A stretch of 64,000 bases of DNA from Phycisphaerales bacterium (GCA_035627955.1 DASPKU010000012.1:62001-126000); one strand, 5' to 3'. Positions 32,823 to 42,169 are shown, counted from the first letter of the stretch. The notes: generated by a model from the letters alone, not told the origin. A program made the numbers and translations.

Positions 32823-33587
32823 GTGAGTGCGACGGGAACATCTTCAGAGGAGCAGCCGGCGGATTCGCGGGGGCGGGTTGCGGTGGTGCTGCTGTCGGGC
32901 GGGCTTGATAGCGCCGTGTGCCTGGCGGTGGCAAGGCGGGAGGGGTTCCGGTGCCATGCGCTGTCGTTCGACTACGGGCAGCGGCACCGGCATGAGCTGG
33001 TCGCGGGGGCCGCGGTGGCGCGGGCATTAGGAGCGGTGGAGCACCGGGTGGTGGCGCTGGACCTGCGGGCGATCGGCGGTTCGGCGCTGACGGCCGACAT
33101 CGAGGTGCCGAAGGGGCGTGAGCCGGGGGCTGGTGAGGGCGGGAGCGCGATCCCGGTGACGTATGTTCCGGCGCGGAACCTGGTGTTTCTGTCGTTGGCG
33201 GCCGCGTACGCGGAGACGGTGGGGAGCGGCGAGCTGTTCATCGGGGTGAACGCGGTGGACTACTCGGGGTACCCGGACTGCCGGCCGGAGTTCATCGAGA
33301 GCTTTGCACGCACGGCGCGGCTGGGGACGAGGGCGGGGGTGGAGGGCGCGGGGTTCAGCGTGCGCACGCCGCTGGCGGGGAAGAGCAAGGCGGAGATCAT
33401 CAGGATGGGGGCGGGGCTGGGTGTGGACTTCGCGCTGACGCACTCGTGCTATGACCCCGTGGGGGTTGCAGGCGAGGGGGGTGGAGTGCGGGCGTGCGGG
33501 CGGTGCGAATCGTGTGTGATCCGGCGGCGTGGGTTTGAGGCCGCGGGGGTAGAGGATCCGACGCGGTACGCGGGCGGTGGGCTGTGA
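32823..33587 (+). CDS. queC: 7-cyano-7-deazaguanine synthase
   Basis: It converts 7-carboxy-7-deazaguanine to preQ0 with ATP and ammonia, a step in queuosine synthesis. The protein is 254 residues. The PP-loop is [20 protein letters not shown] (near residues 22-40) and FDYGQRH follows it. The zinc site uses HSCYDP and CGRCESC near the C-terminus. The start is a GTG at 32823, since no ATG is available upstream. It overlaps the queE start by four bases (GTGA), so the pair is translationally coupled. No preQ1 riboswitch was recognised in the 110 bases upstream. Confidence 0.96.
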   Translation: MSATGTSSEEQPADSRGRVAVVLLSGGLDSAVCLAVARREGFRCHALSFDYGQRHRHELVAGAAVARALGAVEHRVVALDLRAIGGSALTADIEVPKGREPGAGEGGSAIPVTYVPARNLVFLSLAAAYAETVGSGELFIGVNAVDYSGYPDCRPEFIESFARTARLGTRAGVEGAGFSVRTPLAGKSKAEIIRMGAGLGVDFALTHSCYDPVGVAGEGGGVRACGRCESCVIRRRGFEAAGVEDPTRYAGGGL

Positions 33588-34384
33588 GCGGGGCGGGCGA
33601 GAGCGGCGCGAAGGTTGGGTCGCTGCGCGTGCTGAGTGGTGCGGTGGCGGGCGAAGGCGGCGAGAGCGGCGCGGCGCTGCCGATCTCGGAGACGTTCACG
33701 TCGATCCAGGGCGAGGGGAAGCTGGCTGGGGTGCCGTCGCACTTCATCCGCGTGAGCGGGTGCAACCTGCGGTGCACGTGGTGTGACACGCCGTACGCGA
33801 GCTGGCGGCCAGAGGCGACGGTGGTGGCGGTGGACGCGCTGGTTACGGGCGCGGCGGCGTCGGGGGTGCGGCACGCGGTGCTGACGGGCGGGGAGCCGAT
33901 GCTGTTCGCGGGCGTGCTGGAGTTGTCGCGCCGGTTGCGTGCGTCGGGCATGCACGTGACGGTGGAGACGGCGGGGACGGTGTTTCATGGGCCCGAGGTG
34001 CTGGCGTGCGACCTCATGAGCATCAGCCCCAAGCTGAGTAACTCGACTCCCGCGGAGGGTGATGCGCGTGACCCCGGCGGCGTGTGGCGGGCGCGGCACG
34101 AGGAGCGGCGGATCAATGTTCAAGTACTGCAGCGGCTGATCGACGCATCCCCGCAGCGGCAGCTGAAGTTCGTCGTGAGCGGGCCGGGTGACCTGGATGA
34201 GGTAGAGGCGCTGCTGGCGCGGCTGACGGGGTGGGCTCCTGATGACGTGCTGCTGATGCCGGAGGGGGTGGTGGTGCCCGCGCAGGAGAGGACCAGCTGG
34301 ATGGTCAGCGCGTGCATCGAGCGGGGCTGGCGGTTCTGCCCGCGGCTGCACATCCAGGTGTTCGGGAACCGGCGGGGGACGTGA
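33584..34384 (+). CDS. queE: 7-carboxy-7-deazaguanine synthase (radical SAM)
   Basis: It makes 7-carboxy-7-deazaguanine from 6-carboxytetrahydropterin, the step before QueC. The iron-sulfur cluster motif is C60-x3-C64-x2-C67 ([15 protein letters not shown]). [20 protein letters not shown] precedes it and LTGGEPML follows it. [12 protein letters not shown] is the usual C-terminal signature. The GTG at 33584 gives about 30 extra residues before the typical [12 protein letters not shown] beginning, so the true start may be later. Other queuosine genes (queD, folE) are not in the window, so the pathway is split. Confidence 0.95.
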   Translation: MSGAGESGAKVGSLRVLSGAVAGEGGESGAALPISETFTSIQGEGKLAGVPSHFIRVSGCNLRCTWCDTPYASWRPEATVVAVDALVTGAAASGVRHAVLTGGEPMLFAGVLELSRRLRASGMHVTVETAGTVFHGPEVLACDLMSISPKLSNSTPAEGDARDPGGVWRARHEERRINVQVLQRLIDASPQRQLKFVVSGPGDLDEVEALLARLTGWAPDDVLLMPEGVVVPAQERTSWMVSACIERGWRFCPRLHIQVFGNRRGT

Positions 34385-34459
34385 AAGCGCGACGGGACGG
34401 GTGTTCGGCGGCGTCCTGTACGGGTGATGCCGCGTGCTGTCGTTGACGTTTCGAGTGGT

Positions 34460-34481
34460 CCACCGCGAGGCGGGTGGTTTT
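34460..34481 (+). terminator. Weak hairpin terminator after queE
   Basis: CCACC pairs with GGTGG across an eight-base loop, followed directly by TTTT. It is 75 bases after the queE stop. The stem is short. Confidence 0.4.
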
Positions 34482-34580
34482 CATGCGCGGGGGCGGCGGC
34501 GCAAGGGCCTGTGGCGGCTCGGGTAAGGGTCGTAAGCCCCACCGCCTCGCAGCGATTTGTCACGACCGCGCACTTAACCG

Positions 34581-34609
34581 TTGACAGCCTACGACGCGCG
34601 TAGTACTCT
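34581..34609 (+). promoter_or_regulatory. Promoter of the BlaI-like regulator gene
   Basis: A perfect -35 element TTGACA (34581-34586) is spaced 17 bases from a partial -10 element TACTCT (34604-34609). It is the clearest sigma-70-type promoter in the window. It overlaps the first BlaI-type operator. Confidence 0.75.
34590..34605. promoter_or_regulatory. BlaI/MecI-type operator 1
   Basis: TACGACGCGCGTAGTA matches the TACGAC-x4-GTAGTA or TACTACA/TGTAGTA half-site pattern of BlaI operators. It lies between the -35 and -10 elements, so binding would block the promoter. Confidence 0.8.
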
Positions 34610-34612
34610 GCC

Positions 34613-34628
34613 TACGACAGGTGTAGTA
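34613..34628. promoter_or_regulatory. BlaI/MecI-type operator 2
   Basis: TACGACAGGTGTAGTA has the same half-site pattern, with 23 bases start-to-start from operator 1. It lies at the expected transcription start and just before the ATG at 34639. Two operators are the usual arrangement for autoregulated blaI genes. Confidence 0.8.
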
Positions 34629-34638
34629 GGACCACTCC

Positions 34639-35031
34639 ATGGCGAAGCGGCCGGTTGAACTCGGTGAGGGAGAGCTCGCGGTGATGCGGGTGCTGTGGGA
34701 CCACGGCCCGCTCACGGTGCGGGACGTTATGGAGCACCTGCACAACCGCGGCAAGACGGTCGCGTACACCACCGTGATGACCTTCCTGCAGCGGCTGGAG
34801 CAGAAGGGGGCGGTGGCGAGCAACAAGAAGGACGCGGCCTACGTGTACCGGGCGAAGATCACGCGGGAGAGCGTGAGCGCCAGCCGGGTGAGGGCGCTGC
34901 TGGACCAGTTGTATGACGGGGCCGCGGCGCCGATGCTGCTGCAGCTGATTGAGAACGAGCGGCTGACGCCGGAGGACCTGGCGCGGCTTCGGAAGCTGAT
35001 CGACGACCTGGATTCGCGTTCGCGTGACTGA
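34639..35031 (+). CDS. BlaI/MecI/CopY family transcriptional repressor
   Basis: A 130-residue winged-helix repressor. It opens LGEGELAVMRVLWDHGPLTVRDV, then VAYTTVMTFLQRLEQKGAV, which is the DNA-recognition helix region, and a C-terminal dimerisation helix. It is followed 42 bases later by an M56 family metallopeptidase gene, the standard BlaI/BlaR1 arrangement, and preceded by two matching operators over a promoter, so autoregulation is clear. It would be inactivated by the protease encoded next. In planctomycetes such pairs are numerous and rarely linked to beta-lactam resistance, so the signal is unknown. Confidence 0.93.
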   Translation: MAKRPVELGEGELAVMRVLWDHGPLTVRDVMEHLHNRGKTVAYTTVMTFLQRLEQKGAVASNKKDAAYVYRAKITRESVSASRVRALLDQLYDGAAAPMLLQLIENERLTPEDLARLRKLIDDLDSRSRD

Positions 35032-35073
35032 TGTGGGCTGCCCCTCGTGGGGCGCTAGCGTGGGAAGCTGCGT

Positions 35074-37482
35074 ATGGGACTCGAGCAGGCCATCGCACGG
35101 ACGGTCGAGCTGCTGTGGATGGGGGCGATCGCCGCGACGCCGCTGGCGGTGGTGGTGTCCCTGATCTGCCGTGCACGGCGGGTGCGGCCGGCGACGCGGC
35201 ACATGCTTTGGTTCGCGGTGCTGGCGTCGTTCATCACGCCCGCGGTGGGGTCGCTGATCTGGCGGCCGCAGTGGTTCAGCTCGGAGCGGGTAATGGCGGC
35301 GGCGGGGGTGGAGGCTGCTTCTGAGCAGGCAGCGGCGGAGGTGGTTGCGCCGGCGGGCGGGGTGGCGAGCTCGCCGGTCTCGGAGGTCGCCGCTCCCCCA
35401 CTGATCGCGGGTGAGAAGGTCGGCCCGGGACGCGTCGCAGCATCGAGGATTCCCGCGGTGCTGCCCGTGCCCGCGCTGTGGAATGCCATGCCGATGGTGG
35501 AGTTCTGCGCGGGGCTGCTGGCCAACGAGCGAGCGGCCGACACGCGTATTGCGTCGCAATCGTCCACGTTGGCGGAATCCGCTGAGTTCGTCGGTCCAGT
35601 GCCGGTGAGGACGGCGTCGCCGCGGATCGCGCCCGCGTTATCCGTTGCGGCTTCCTCTCGGGTCACACCAGCACCGATGGCATCAACCTCGAAGCGCGCG
35701 TCGGGTGAGAGCGGCGCGTCCCAGAGCACGGAAGGTGTGACGGCGCGGGTCTGGCTCGCGCGTCTGCTGAAGGTTCGCGACGCGGTCGCAGAGCTGCCCC
35801 CGCTCCCCCCAGCGGTGTGGTTCGGGGGCGCAGTGCTGGTCGTGGTGCTGAGCCTGTGGCGTCGGTTCATGGCAATGCTTTGGCTGCGGGATGCGGCGCC
35901 GGCGGGTCCAGCGGTGCAGTGCCTGGTTCGGCAGGTGGCCGCGGCGCTCGGCCTGTCGCGCGTGCCGCGGGTGGTGTTCGTCAATGCCGCCGTGTCGCCG
36001 ATGATCTGGTGCGGGCTGCGGCCGCTGCTGGTGCTGCCGACGAGCCTGTGGCGGACCCTCGATGAGGACTCGCGCCGCGCGGTGCTGGTGCACGAGCTGG
36101 CGCACGTGCGGCGGTGGGACCACCTGCTGTGCTGGGTGACGGCCGGCATCGGGGCGCTGTACTGGTGGCACCCGGTGGTGTGGTGGGTGCGGCGGCGGCT
36201 GCATGAAGAGGCCGAGGCCAGCTGCGATACGTGGGTGACGAGCCTGTTCCCCACGCAGCGTCGGGCGTACGCGTCGGCGCTGGTGGTGACCAAGTCCTTT
36301 GTGAGCTCCCGCGCGGCGTCGCGCGGTCCATGGCTAGGGGTGGCTTCCGGTTCGGCCAAGCGATTGGCAAGGAGAATTACGATGGTGATGACCCACAAGT
36401 CCGCTCCCCGAATGTCCATGCTCGGCGTGTTCGTCACGGCGTTGATCGTCGCGACCGGCACGTTCGTCATGCCCGGACTGGCGTGCCCGCCCGAGGATGA
36501 GGCCAAGGCGAGGAGCAAGGCCGAGCAGGCCGCGCAGGCACGGAGCCGCACGGCGGTGACGCCCCGGGCGCCGGAGCCGGGCGTGGTGTTCTTCGGCGAA
36601 GCGCCGGCGCTGGAGGCGATGCGCGGCGGTGGCGCGGCTGTGGCGCCGACCCCGCCGGCTCCTCCGGAGCTTCCGCGGCAGGGCTCGCCCGCAAGGGCGC
36701 CCAAGGCCCCCAAGCCGCCGAAGGCGCCGAAGGCTCCAAAGGCGGTGCAGGGCGTGTCGGTAGCGCCCATGGCGGCGCCGCGGGCGGAGGTGTCGGTGGA
36801 CCTTGATGCCCTCAAGGAGGCGCGCGAGCCGCGGGAGTACCGGTTGAGCCAGGGCAAGCTGCAGGCGTTCTACGGCATGATGAGCCGCAGCGACGTCCCG
36901 ATCCTGGTGGAGATGAAGGGCGACCGAATGGTGATCTGGGGCAACGACGACGAGCACGCGGTGTTCGGCCGGTTCGTGCGGATCGTCGATGGCGACGGGC
37001 AGCAGTCGCGAGTGGCCGCGCCCGCGCGGGTTGCCGGTCAGAACAAGGTGCTGGCGGAGCGGCTGGCGCAGGTCGAGGGGCAGCGGGCGCGGGAGGCCGG
37101 GACCAGGGCGGCGCAGGAGGCTCTGAAGGCCCGTGGGCAGGCCCTCACCCGTGACCTCGAGGCCGAGCGCGAGGCACGGACTCGGATGATGGTGGAGCTG
37201 GAGGCTGACCGTGCGCGCGTGGATGCCGCGCGGGAGGGCAACCAGGAGCTGCGTGAGCGGATCCAGGCGCTGCAGGCGCAGATCCGCGAGCTTGAGAAGC
37301 GGGCCGAGAAGCTGGAGGGCGGGCGTGAGGACCAGCGGCCGTCGCGTCGCCCGGCCTCGCCGGGGATGGTCTCGCCGGCTTCGAGCACAACGGGAGGGGG
37401 CGTGTGCGGCAGCCCCTGCCAGAAGACCGAGCGCGCCTGCGAGACGACGTGCGAGAGCCCGAAGCAGACGGCGAGCCGGTGA
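35074..37482 (+). CDS. BlaR1-like M56 family membrane metallopeptidase
   Basis: An 802-residue protein. Hydrophobic segments occur near residues 13-34, 46-62, 250-265 and 450-465. The zinc motif HELAH lies at H340-E341-x2-H344 in LVHELAHVRRWDH, with a Glu third ligand near residue 377 (RRRLHEEAEASCD). The segment 90-240 is Ala/Val-rich and low complexity. After the last membrane segment comes a K/A/P-rich linker (KAPKPPKAPKAPKA), then a coiled coil of about 120 residues. The C-terminal penicillin-binding domain of classical BlaR1 is absent, so the ligand must be something else. GGGAAGC precedes the ATG at 35074. It sits directly behind the BlaI-like repressor and would cleave or inactivate it. 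Confidence 0.88.
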   Translation: MGLEQAIARTVELLWMGAIAATPLAVVVSLICRARRVRPATRHMLWFAVLASFITPAVGSLIWRPQWFSSERVMAAAGVEAASEQAAAEVVAPAGGVASSPVSEVAAPPLIAGEKVGPGRVAASRIPAVLPVPALWNAMPMVEFCAGLLANERAADTRIASQSSTLAESAEFVGPVPVRTASPRIAPALSVAASSRVTPAPMASTSKRASGESGASQSTEGVTARVWLARLLKVRDAVAELPPLPPAVWFGGAVLVVVLSLWRRFMAMLWLRDAAPAGPAVQCLVRQVAAALGLSRVPRVVFVNAAVSPMIWCGLRPLLVLPTSLWRTLDEDSRRAVLVHELAHVRRWDHLLCWVTAGIGALYWWHPVVWWVRRRLHEEAEASCDTWVTSLFPTQRRAYASALVVTKSFVSSRAASRGPWLGVASGSAKRLARRITMVMTHKSAPRMSMLGVFVTALIVATGTFVMPGLACPPEDEAKARSKAEQAAQARSRTAVTPRAPEPGVVFFGEAPALEAMRGGGAAVAPTPPAPPELPRQGSPARAPKAPKPPKAPKAPKAVQGVSVAPMAAPRAEVSVDLDALKEAREPREYRLSQGKLQAFYGMMSRSDVPILVEMKGDRMVIWGNDDEHAVFGRFVRIVDGDGQQSRVAAPARVAGQNKVLAERLAQVEGQRAREAGTRAAQEALKARGQALTRDLEAEREARTRMMVELEADRARVDAAREGNQELRERIQALQAQIRELEKRAEKLEGGREDQRPSRRPASPGMVSPASSTTGGGVCGSPCQKTERACETTCESPKQTASR

Positions 37483-37541
37483 GACTGATTGAGATTCGTC
37501 GAGCCCCGGCCTGACCGCCCGGGCTCGGCTTGAGCGAGAAA

Positions 37542-37594
37542 CGCAGGGCCACCGGCGTGGAGTACACACCCCTTGTTCCCACGGTGGCCCTGCG
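37542..37594. terminator. 13-bp inverted repeat after the M56 peptidase gene
   Basis: CGCAGGGCCACCG (37542-37554) pairs perfectly with CGGTGGCCCTGCG (37582-37594) across a 27-base loop. No T-tract follows. A smaller GAGCCC/GGGCTC hairpin lies just upstream at 37501-37526. It could terminate transcription or be a processed RNA structure. Confidence 0.5.
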
Positions 37595-37603
37595 CGCTCA
37601 TTG

Positions 37604-37631
37604 AAGGCAGGTCTCTCAAGGCAGGTCTCTC
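37604..37631. repeat. 14-base tandem duplication
   Basis: AAGGCAGGTCTCTC is repeated head to tail at 37604-37617 and 37618-37631. It lies in the leader of the giant TPR gene. Confidence 0.75.
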
Positions 37632-37719
37632 GCGGAGGGCGCGGGGGCGCGGAGACGGAATCGGAGCGGGTTCGGAACTGTCGAACGCTCCGGTGCGACG
37701 CGTTGTTGGAGGTTGTTTC

Positions 37720-40700
37720 ATGGCATACGGAAGCGCGCGGACCATCCGGGTTGTTGTTGCGACGGCGGTTTTGGCGTGCGGCAGCGTGCGCAGCTTCGCG
37801 AGCGCACAGCCGCAGGGGGAGCAGTCGTACCGCGCGGGCATCGGGCTGCTGAATAAGGGCCTGAGCGACCTCGCGAGCGCGGAGTTCCGCCGGTACCTGG
37901 AGGAGCACCCTGATGGCGCGCAGGCGACCAATGCGCGGTACTCGCTGGGCATCTGTTTGACGCGGCTGGGGAAGCACGCGGAGGCGTTGCCGTACCTCAA
38001 GCTCGCGGCGGGCGTGGAGGGCTTTGAGTTCGCGGCGGATGCGAAGCTGCTGCTGGCGCAGTGCCACCTCGCAGGGGGTGAGCAGGGCGGGGCGGTCGAT
38101 GTGCTCCGGGGGGTGCTGAAGGAGCACCCGCAGTTCAAGCAGCTGGACGTCGCGACGGCGCTGCTCGGGGAGACGCTGTACCGCACGGGGGAGCACGCGG
38201 AGGCCGCGGAGGTGCTGGCGCAGGTCTCTCGCCAGTGGCCGGGGAGCGCGGTGCGTGAGCGGGCCGAGCTCTTCGCGACGATGGCAGAGAGCGCGGGTGG
38301 ACAGTCGAAGGCGGCCGCGGACCGTGCGGCGAAGCTGCGGGCGGCATTCCCGAAGGGGGAGTACGGGCTGCACGCCGCGCTGGTGGAGGCGCGGTGCCGG
38401 CAGCAGCTGGGGGAGTTGGGCGCGGCGCTGAAGCTGTATGAGGCTGCGGCGGGCGCGAAGGACCAGGTGCGGGTGGAGGCGCTAATCGGGCTCGCGTCGG
38501 TGGCTCGCTCGCAGGGGGACCTCGCGCGGGCGGAGGCATCACTCGCGGACGCGGAGAAGGCGGGCGTGCCGGCGGGCCTGCGCGACTGGTGGACGCTGGA
38601 GCGCGGGAAGCTGCTGTACAGCAAGGGTGATGCAGCGGGCGCTGCCCGGGTGTTCCGGGAGGCCCGGGGCGCGGCTGATGTGAGTGTTCAGGCGGAGGCG
38701 GCGTTCTGGGCGGCCAAGTGCCAGGCGAAGCAGGGCAAGCATGCGGAGGCCGCGGCGAACTTTGAGGGCGCGGCGGAGCGGTATCCGAAGAGCGTGCTGG
38801 TGCCGGAGATGCTGTTCGAGCGGGCCGCGGCGTTGTCAATGGCGGGAGAGGGCGTCGCAGCGCTGGAGGCATGGGGCGAGTGGCGCGGGCGGTTCGGCTC
38901 GCATGCGCTCGCGGCGGAAGCTTTGGTGGCGCACGCGTGGGCTGCGCACAGGGCCGGGGAGCTCGACGAATCGGAGCGGCTGATCGGGGAGTTGGCGTCG
39001 CGGCATGCGGAGCGGAGAGCGAGCGAGACCGTCCAGCTGCTTGTGGCGGAGAACGCCTTTGCGCGGGGTGATCACGAGGGGGCGCTCAGGGCGTACGGCG
39101 AGCTGGTGCGGGCGCACCCGAAGAGTGCGCACGTTTGGCGGGGGGCGGCGCGGCGGGTGCTGTCGCTGGTTCAGCTGGAGCGGGGGGCTGAAGCGGCGGC
39201 GGAGCTGACGAAAGCGCTGGCGGATGGCGAAGGGCAGGATGCGGGGCTCCGGCGGGCGGCGGTCGGTGCGGTTGCTGATCACCTGTTCGCGAAGAGCGAT
39301 TGGAAGGGGGCGGAAGCGTGGTTCGCGCGGCTCGCGGCCGAGAGCGGCGACGCTTCCGACAAGCTGGAGGCCGCGCTGAGGCAGGCGATTTGTGTCGAGC
39401 GGCAGGGGCGGTTCGCGGAGGCGGTGCCGCTGCTGGACCGCGTGATCGCGGAGGACGGGAGCTCGGAGCAGGGGCAGCGGGCGCGGTTCGAGCGCGGGCA
39501 GTGCCTGCTGCAGCTTGGGAAGCTGGATGAGGCGCGGCAGGCGTTTGAGGCTGTGCGCGAGGGTGGTGCCCCGGAGCCGCTCAAGGAGCATGCGGCGCGG
39601 CACCTGGCCACGATCGCGTCGAAGCAGGGGCGGCACGAAGACGCGGCGGAGCTTCTGTCGGGGCTTGATGGCGGGGCCGCCGATGGAACAGGGCTCGCAC
39701 TCGGCTCGGCATACTTGGCTGCGGGCAAGTACCAGGAGGCCTTGCGGGCTCTCTCGGGAGTTGCTGAGGTCGGTTCAACCGACGCGGTGAAGGCGCGGGC
39801 CCTGCGGGCGATTGCTTTGAATCGTTTGGGGCAGCACGAGGAGGCGGCGGAGGCGCTGGGAGCCAGCGTTAAGGATGCGGCGCTCGATGCGGAGACAAAG
39901 GCGAGCGCGCGGTATGAGCTGGCGCTCGCGCTGCGTTCGCTGTCACGCGAGAACGAATCCGTCGAAGTGCTGCGGGCGCTGGAAAAGGATGGGCCGGCGC
40001 GGCTGGCGTGCTACGCACGGCTTGATCTCGCGCAGGTGGAGGCACAGGCGGGGCGGTTCGATGAGGCGGTGGCGCTGCTGGACCGCTGTCTCGGGGCGGC
40101 GGCCTCGCTGGGAGCCGCCGATGCGGCTGTCATTAGCGAGCGGGCGACTTACCTCCGGGGCTCGTGCCTGCTGCGGGGCGGCAAGCCGAAGCAGGCTGCG
40201 GATGCGCTGGCGTCGTTCGCGAAGTCCTATCCCAACTCCGCACTCCTGGGCCACGCGCGGCTGGTGCGCGGCGAGGCGCTGCTGGGTTCAGGGCTGGGGC
40301 GTGAGGCGGCCGAGGAGCTCGCGCTCGGGGCGGCTTGCGAGAACACCGAGGTGCGTGCGAGCGCGCAGCTGCGGCTGGGTGATGCGTGGGCCGCGTGCCA
40401 GGAGTGGGTGAAGAGCGAGCAGGCGTTCACGGCGTTCCTCGACAGGGCGTCGGACTCCCCGCTGTGGTACCAGGCGCGGTTCGGGCAGGGCTGGGCCCGC
40501 GAGAACCAGGGGCGGCACGAGAGCGCGCTCGAGGCCTACCGGGACGTGGTCGCGCGTCATGACGGGCCCACGGCGGCGCGGGCGCAGTTCCAGATCGGCG
40601 AGTGCCTGTACGCCCAGAAGAAGCACGACGCGGCGGTAGCGGAGTTCCTCAAAGCCGACGTGCTGTACGCGTACCCCGAGTGGAGCGCGGCGGCGCTGTA

Positions 40701-40911
40701 CGAAGCGGGTCGGTGCCTGGAGGAGAGCGGGCGGGGTGACGACGCCGCGCGGCAGTACGAGGACCTGATCACGCGTTTCCCGGAGTCGAAGTGGGCGAAG
40801 CTGGCGCAGGAGCGGGCGAAGGCGGCGGCAAAGGCAGGAGCCCCGGCACCGGTGCCGGGGCGTGGCTCCCCCACTGCCGCGGCGCCCGGGGACGTGTCGC
40901 GAGGGCGGTGA
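37720..40911 (+). CDS. Giant exported TPR-repeat protein (Tol-like operon)
   Basis: A 1063-residue protein with a signal peptide (MAYGSARTIRVVVATAVLACGSVRSFASA). The mature protein is almost entirely tetratricopeptide-like helix pairs, for example GLLNKGLSDLASAEFRRYLE and ARYSLGICLTRLGKHAEAL, and ends in an Ala/Pro-rich tail. GGAGG is seven bases before the ATG at 37720. It is the first gene of a plus-strand run with ExbB/TolQ, ExbD/TolR and a propeller protein (39 bases to the next gene). TPR proteins are found in Tol-Pal loci (CpoB/YbgF), where they coordinate peptidoglycan synthesis with envelope constriction, so a comparable partner role is likely. No catalytic motif is seen. Confidence 0.85.
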   Translation: MAYGSARTIRVVVATAVLACGSVRSFASAQPQGEQSYRAGIGLLNKGLSDLASAEFRRYLEEHPDGAQATNARYSLGICLTRLGKHAEALPYLKLAAGVEGFEFAADAKLLLAQCHLAGGEQGGAVDVLRGVLKEHPQFKQLDVATALLGETLYRTGEHAEAAEVLAQVSRQWPGSAVRERAELFATMAESAGGQSKAAADRAAKLRAAFPKGEYGLHAALVEARCRQQLGELGAALKLYEAAAGAKDQVRVEALIGLASVARSQGDLARAEASLADAEKAGVPAGLRDWWTLERGKLLYSKGDAAGAARVFREARGAADVSVQAEAAFWAAKCQAKQGKHAEAAANFEGAAERYPKSVLVPEMLFERAAALSMAGEGVAALEAWGEWRGRFGSHALAAEALVAHAWAAHRAGELDESERLIGELASRHAERRASETVQLLVAENAFARGDHEGALRAYGELVRAHPKSAHVWRGAARRVLSLVQLERGAEAAAELTKALADGEGQDAGLRRAAVGAVADHLFAKSDWKGAEAWFARLAAESGDASDKLEAALRQAICVERQGRFAEAVPLLDRVIAEDGSSEQGQRARFERGQCLLQLGKLDEARQAFEAVREGGAPEPLKEHAARHLATIASKQGRHEDAAELLSGLDGGAADGTGLALGSAYLAAGKYQEALRALSGVAEVGSTDAVKARALRAIALNRLGQHEEAAEALGASVKDAALDAETKASARYELALALRSLSRENESVEVLRALEKDGPARLACYARLDLAQVEAQAGRFDEAVALLDRCLGAAASLGAADAAVISERATYLRGSCLLRGGKPKQAADALASFAKSYPNSALLGHARLVRGEALLGSGLGREAAEELALGAACENTEVRASAQLRLGDAWAACQEWVKSEQAFTAFLDRASDSPLWYQARFGQGWARENQGRHESALEAYRDVVARHDGPTAARAQFQIGECLYAQKKHDAAVAEFLKADVLYAYPEWSAAALYEAGRCLEESGRGDDAARQYEDLITRFPESKWAKLAQERAKAAAKAGAPAPVPGRGSPTAAAPGDVSRGR

Positions 40912-40950
40912 GGCCGGGTCGGAAGGTGAACCTTTCGCAAGGGAGTTCCC

Positions 40951-41721
40951 ATGTTCATGCAGGGCGTAGGTGGTGCGGGGCTGGTGCTCGGGCAGGGTGC
41001 GCCGGCCGACGGCTCGTTCGTGTCGACGGTGTGGGACATGATCGTGCGCGGCGGGTGGTTCATGGTGCCGCTCGCGGCGTGCTCGCTGGTTGCGATGACG
41101 ATTATCGTCGAGCGGCTGATCGTGACGCGCCGGGCGCGGGTGGTGCCGCGGGGGCTGCTGGAATCGCTCACTTCGCTGCGGCACCGGCCAAGGGAGGCGG
41201 TGGCGCGGTGCCAGAGTGACCCGAGCCCACTGGCGGCGGTGATCCTGGCGGCGGTGCGCACGCGCGAGCAGGGACGCGAGGCGCAGGAAAACGCGGTGAG
41301 CGAGGCGGGCGAGCGCGAGGTGCGGAAGCTGCGGCACCGCATGCGGGTGCTGTCGTCGCTGCCGCAGGTGGCGACGATGCTGGGGCTCCTGGGCACCGTG
41401 CTGGGGATGATCCGCACGTTCACGACGATCGCGGCGTCGGGGGATTCATTGGGCAAGACCGAGCGGCTGGCGCAGGGCATCCACGAGGCGTGGACGGCCA
41501 CGGCGGGCGGGCTGTTTATCGCGATCCCGACGCTGCTGTTCTTCCACATCATCATGGGGCGGATCGACGCGGCGGCGGCGGCGCTGGACAGCGCGGCGAC
41601 GCTGTGGCTGGAGGCGGACTCGTCTTCGGCGGGTGAAGAGGCGCCGGGTGTGGTGCGGGAACAGGTGGCAGCGGAAGTCGTGGCAGTGGGCGGGCGTGAG
41701 TTGGCGGGGGCGGCGTCCTGA
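40951..41721 (+). CDS. MotA/TolQ/ExbB-family proton channel protein
   Basis: A 256-residue inner-membrane protein with three hydrophobic segments: about residues 34-56 (GGWFMVPLAACSLVAMTIIVE), 138-158 (VATMLGLLGTVLGMIRTF) and 188-205 (GLFIAIPTLLFFHIIMG). The LGLLGTVLGMIRTF and TATAGGLFIAIPTL blocks carry the channel residues of the family. With ExbD/TolR it would form a proton-driven motor. GGGAG precedes the ATG at 40951. Its N-terminus is longer than usual (a periplasmic stretch of about 30 residues). The downstream gene starts 11 bases after its stop. Confidence 0.92.
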   Translation: MFMQGVGGAGLVLGQGAPADGSFVSTVWDMIVRGGWFMVPLAACSLVAMTIIVERLIVTRRARVVPRGLLESLTSLRHRPREAVARCQSDPSPLAAVILAAVRTREQGREAQENAVSEAGEREVRKLRHRMRVLSSLPQVATMLGLLGTVLGMIRTFTTIAASGDSLGKTERLAQGIHEAWTATAGGLFIAIPTLLFFHIIMGRIDAAAAALDSAATLWLEADSSSAGEEAPGVVREQVAAEVVAVGGRELAGAAS

Positions 41722-41732
41722 GGGAGAGTGTC

Positions 41733-42146
41733 ATGCTGATCAAGCACAAGGGCGCGGGGGCGGACCTGCACATCGACTTCGTCCCGATGGTGGACGTGCT
41801 GTTCAACCTGCTGATTTTCTTCCTGCTGGCCACGAGCATGGCCCAGGCGGAGCGGGAGATGAGCGTCGCGCTGCCGCACGCGGCCCACTCGGGGCCAATC
41901 TCCATGTCGATGCGGGAGATCATTATCAACGTGCACGCGGATGGCGGGATCGAGGTCGCGGGCAAGCGGATGACGGCGGGTGACCTGGCGGCGTTAGTGC
42001 GGACGGCGGTGCAGGCGAACCCCGAGCAGAAGGTGAGCGTGCGTGGCGACCGGACTGCCTCTTACGCGAGCATCGCGGCGGTCCTGGACACGTGCAAGGG
42101 CGCGGGCGTGCAGCAGCCGTACCTCGAGACCATCCCGCTGAACTGA
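41733..42146 (+). CDS. ExbD/TolR-family protein
   Basis: A 137-residue protein with one N-terminal membrane segment (VDVLFNLLIFFLLATSMA), preceded by the conserved FVPMVD with D21 that conducts protons. The periplasmic domain ends with the characteristic VSVRGDRTASYASIAAVLDTCKGAGV. GGGAGA precedes the ATG at 41733. Together with the TolQ/ExbB gene immediately upstream it should form the energy-transducing complex that drives a periplasmic partner, probably one of the two large proteins of this operon. Confidence 0.94.
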   Translation: MLIKHKGAGADLHIDFVPMVDVLFNLLIFFLLATSMAQAEREMSVALPHAAHSGPISMSMREIIINVHADGGIEVAGKRMTAGDLAALVRTAVQANPEQKVSVRGDRTASYASIAAVLDTCKGAGVQQPYLETIPLN

Positions 42147-42169
42147 GTTGATGTGCTGAGGAGGGTGTC

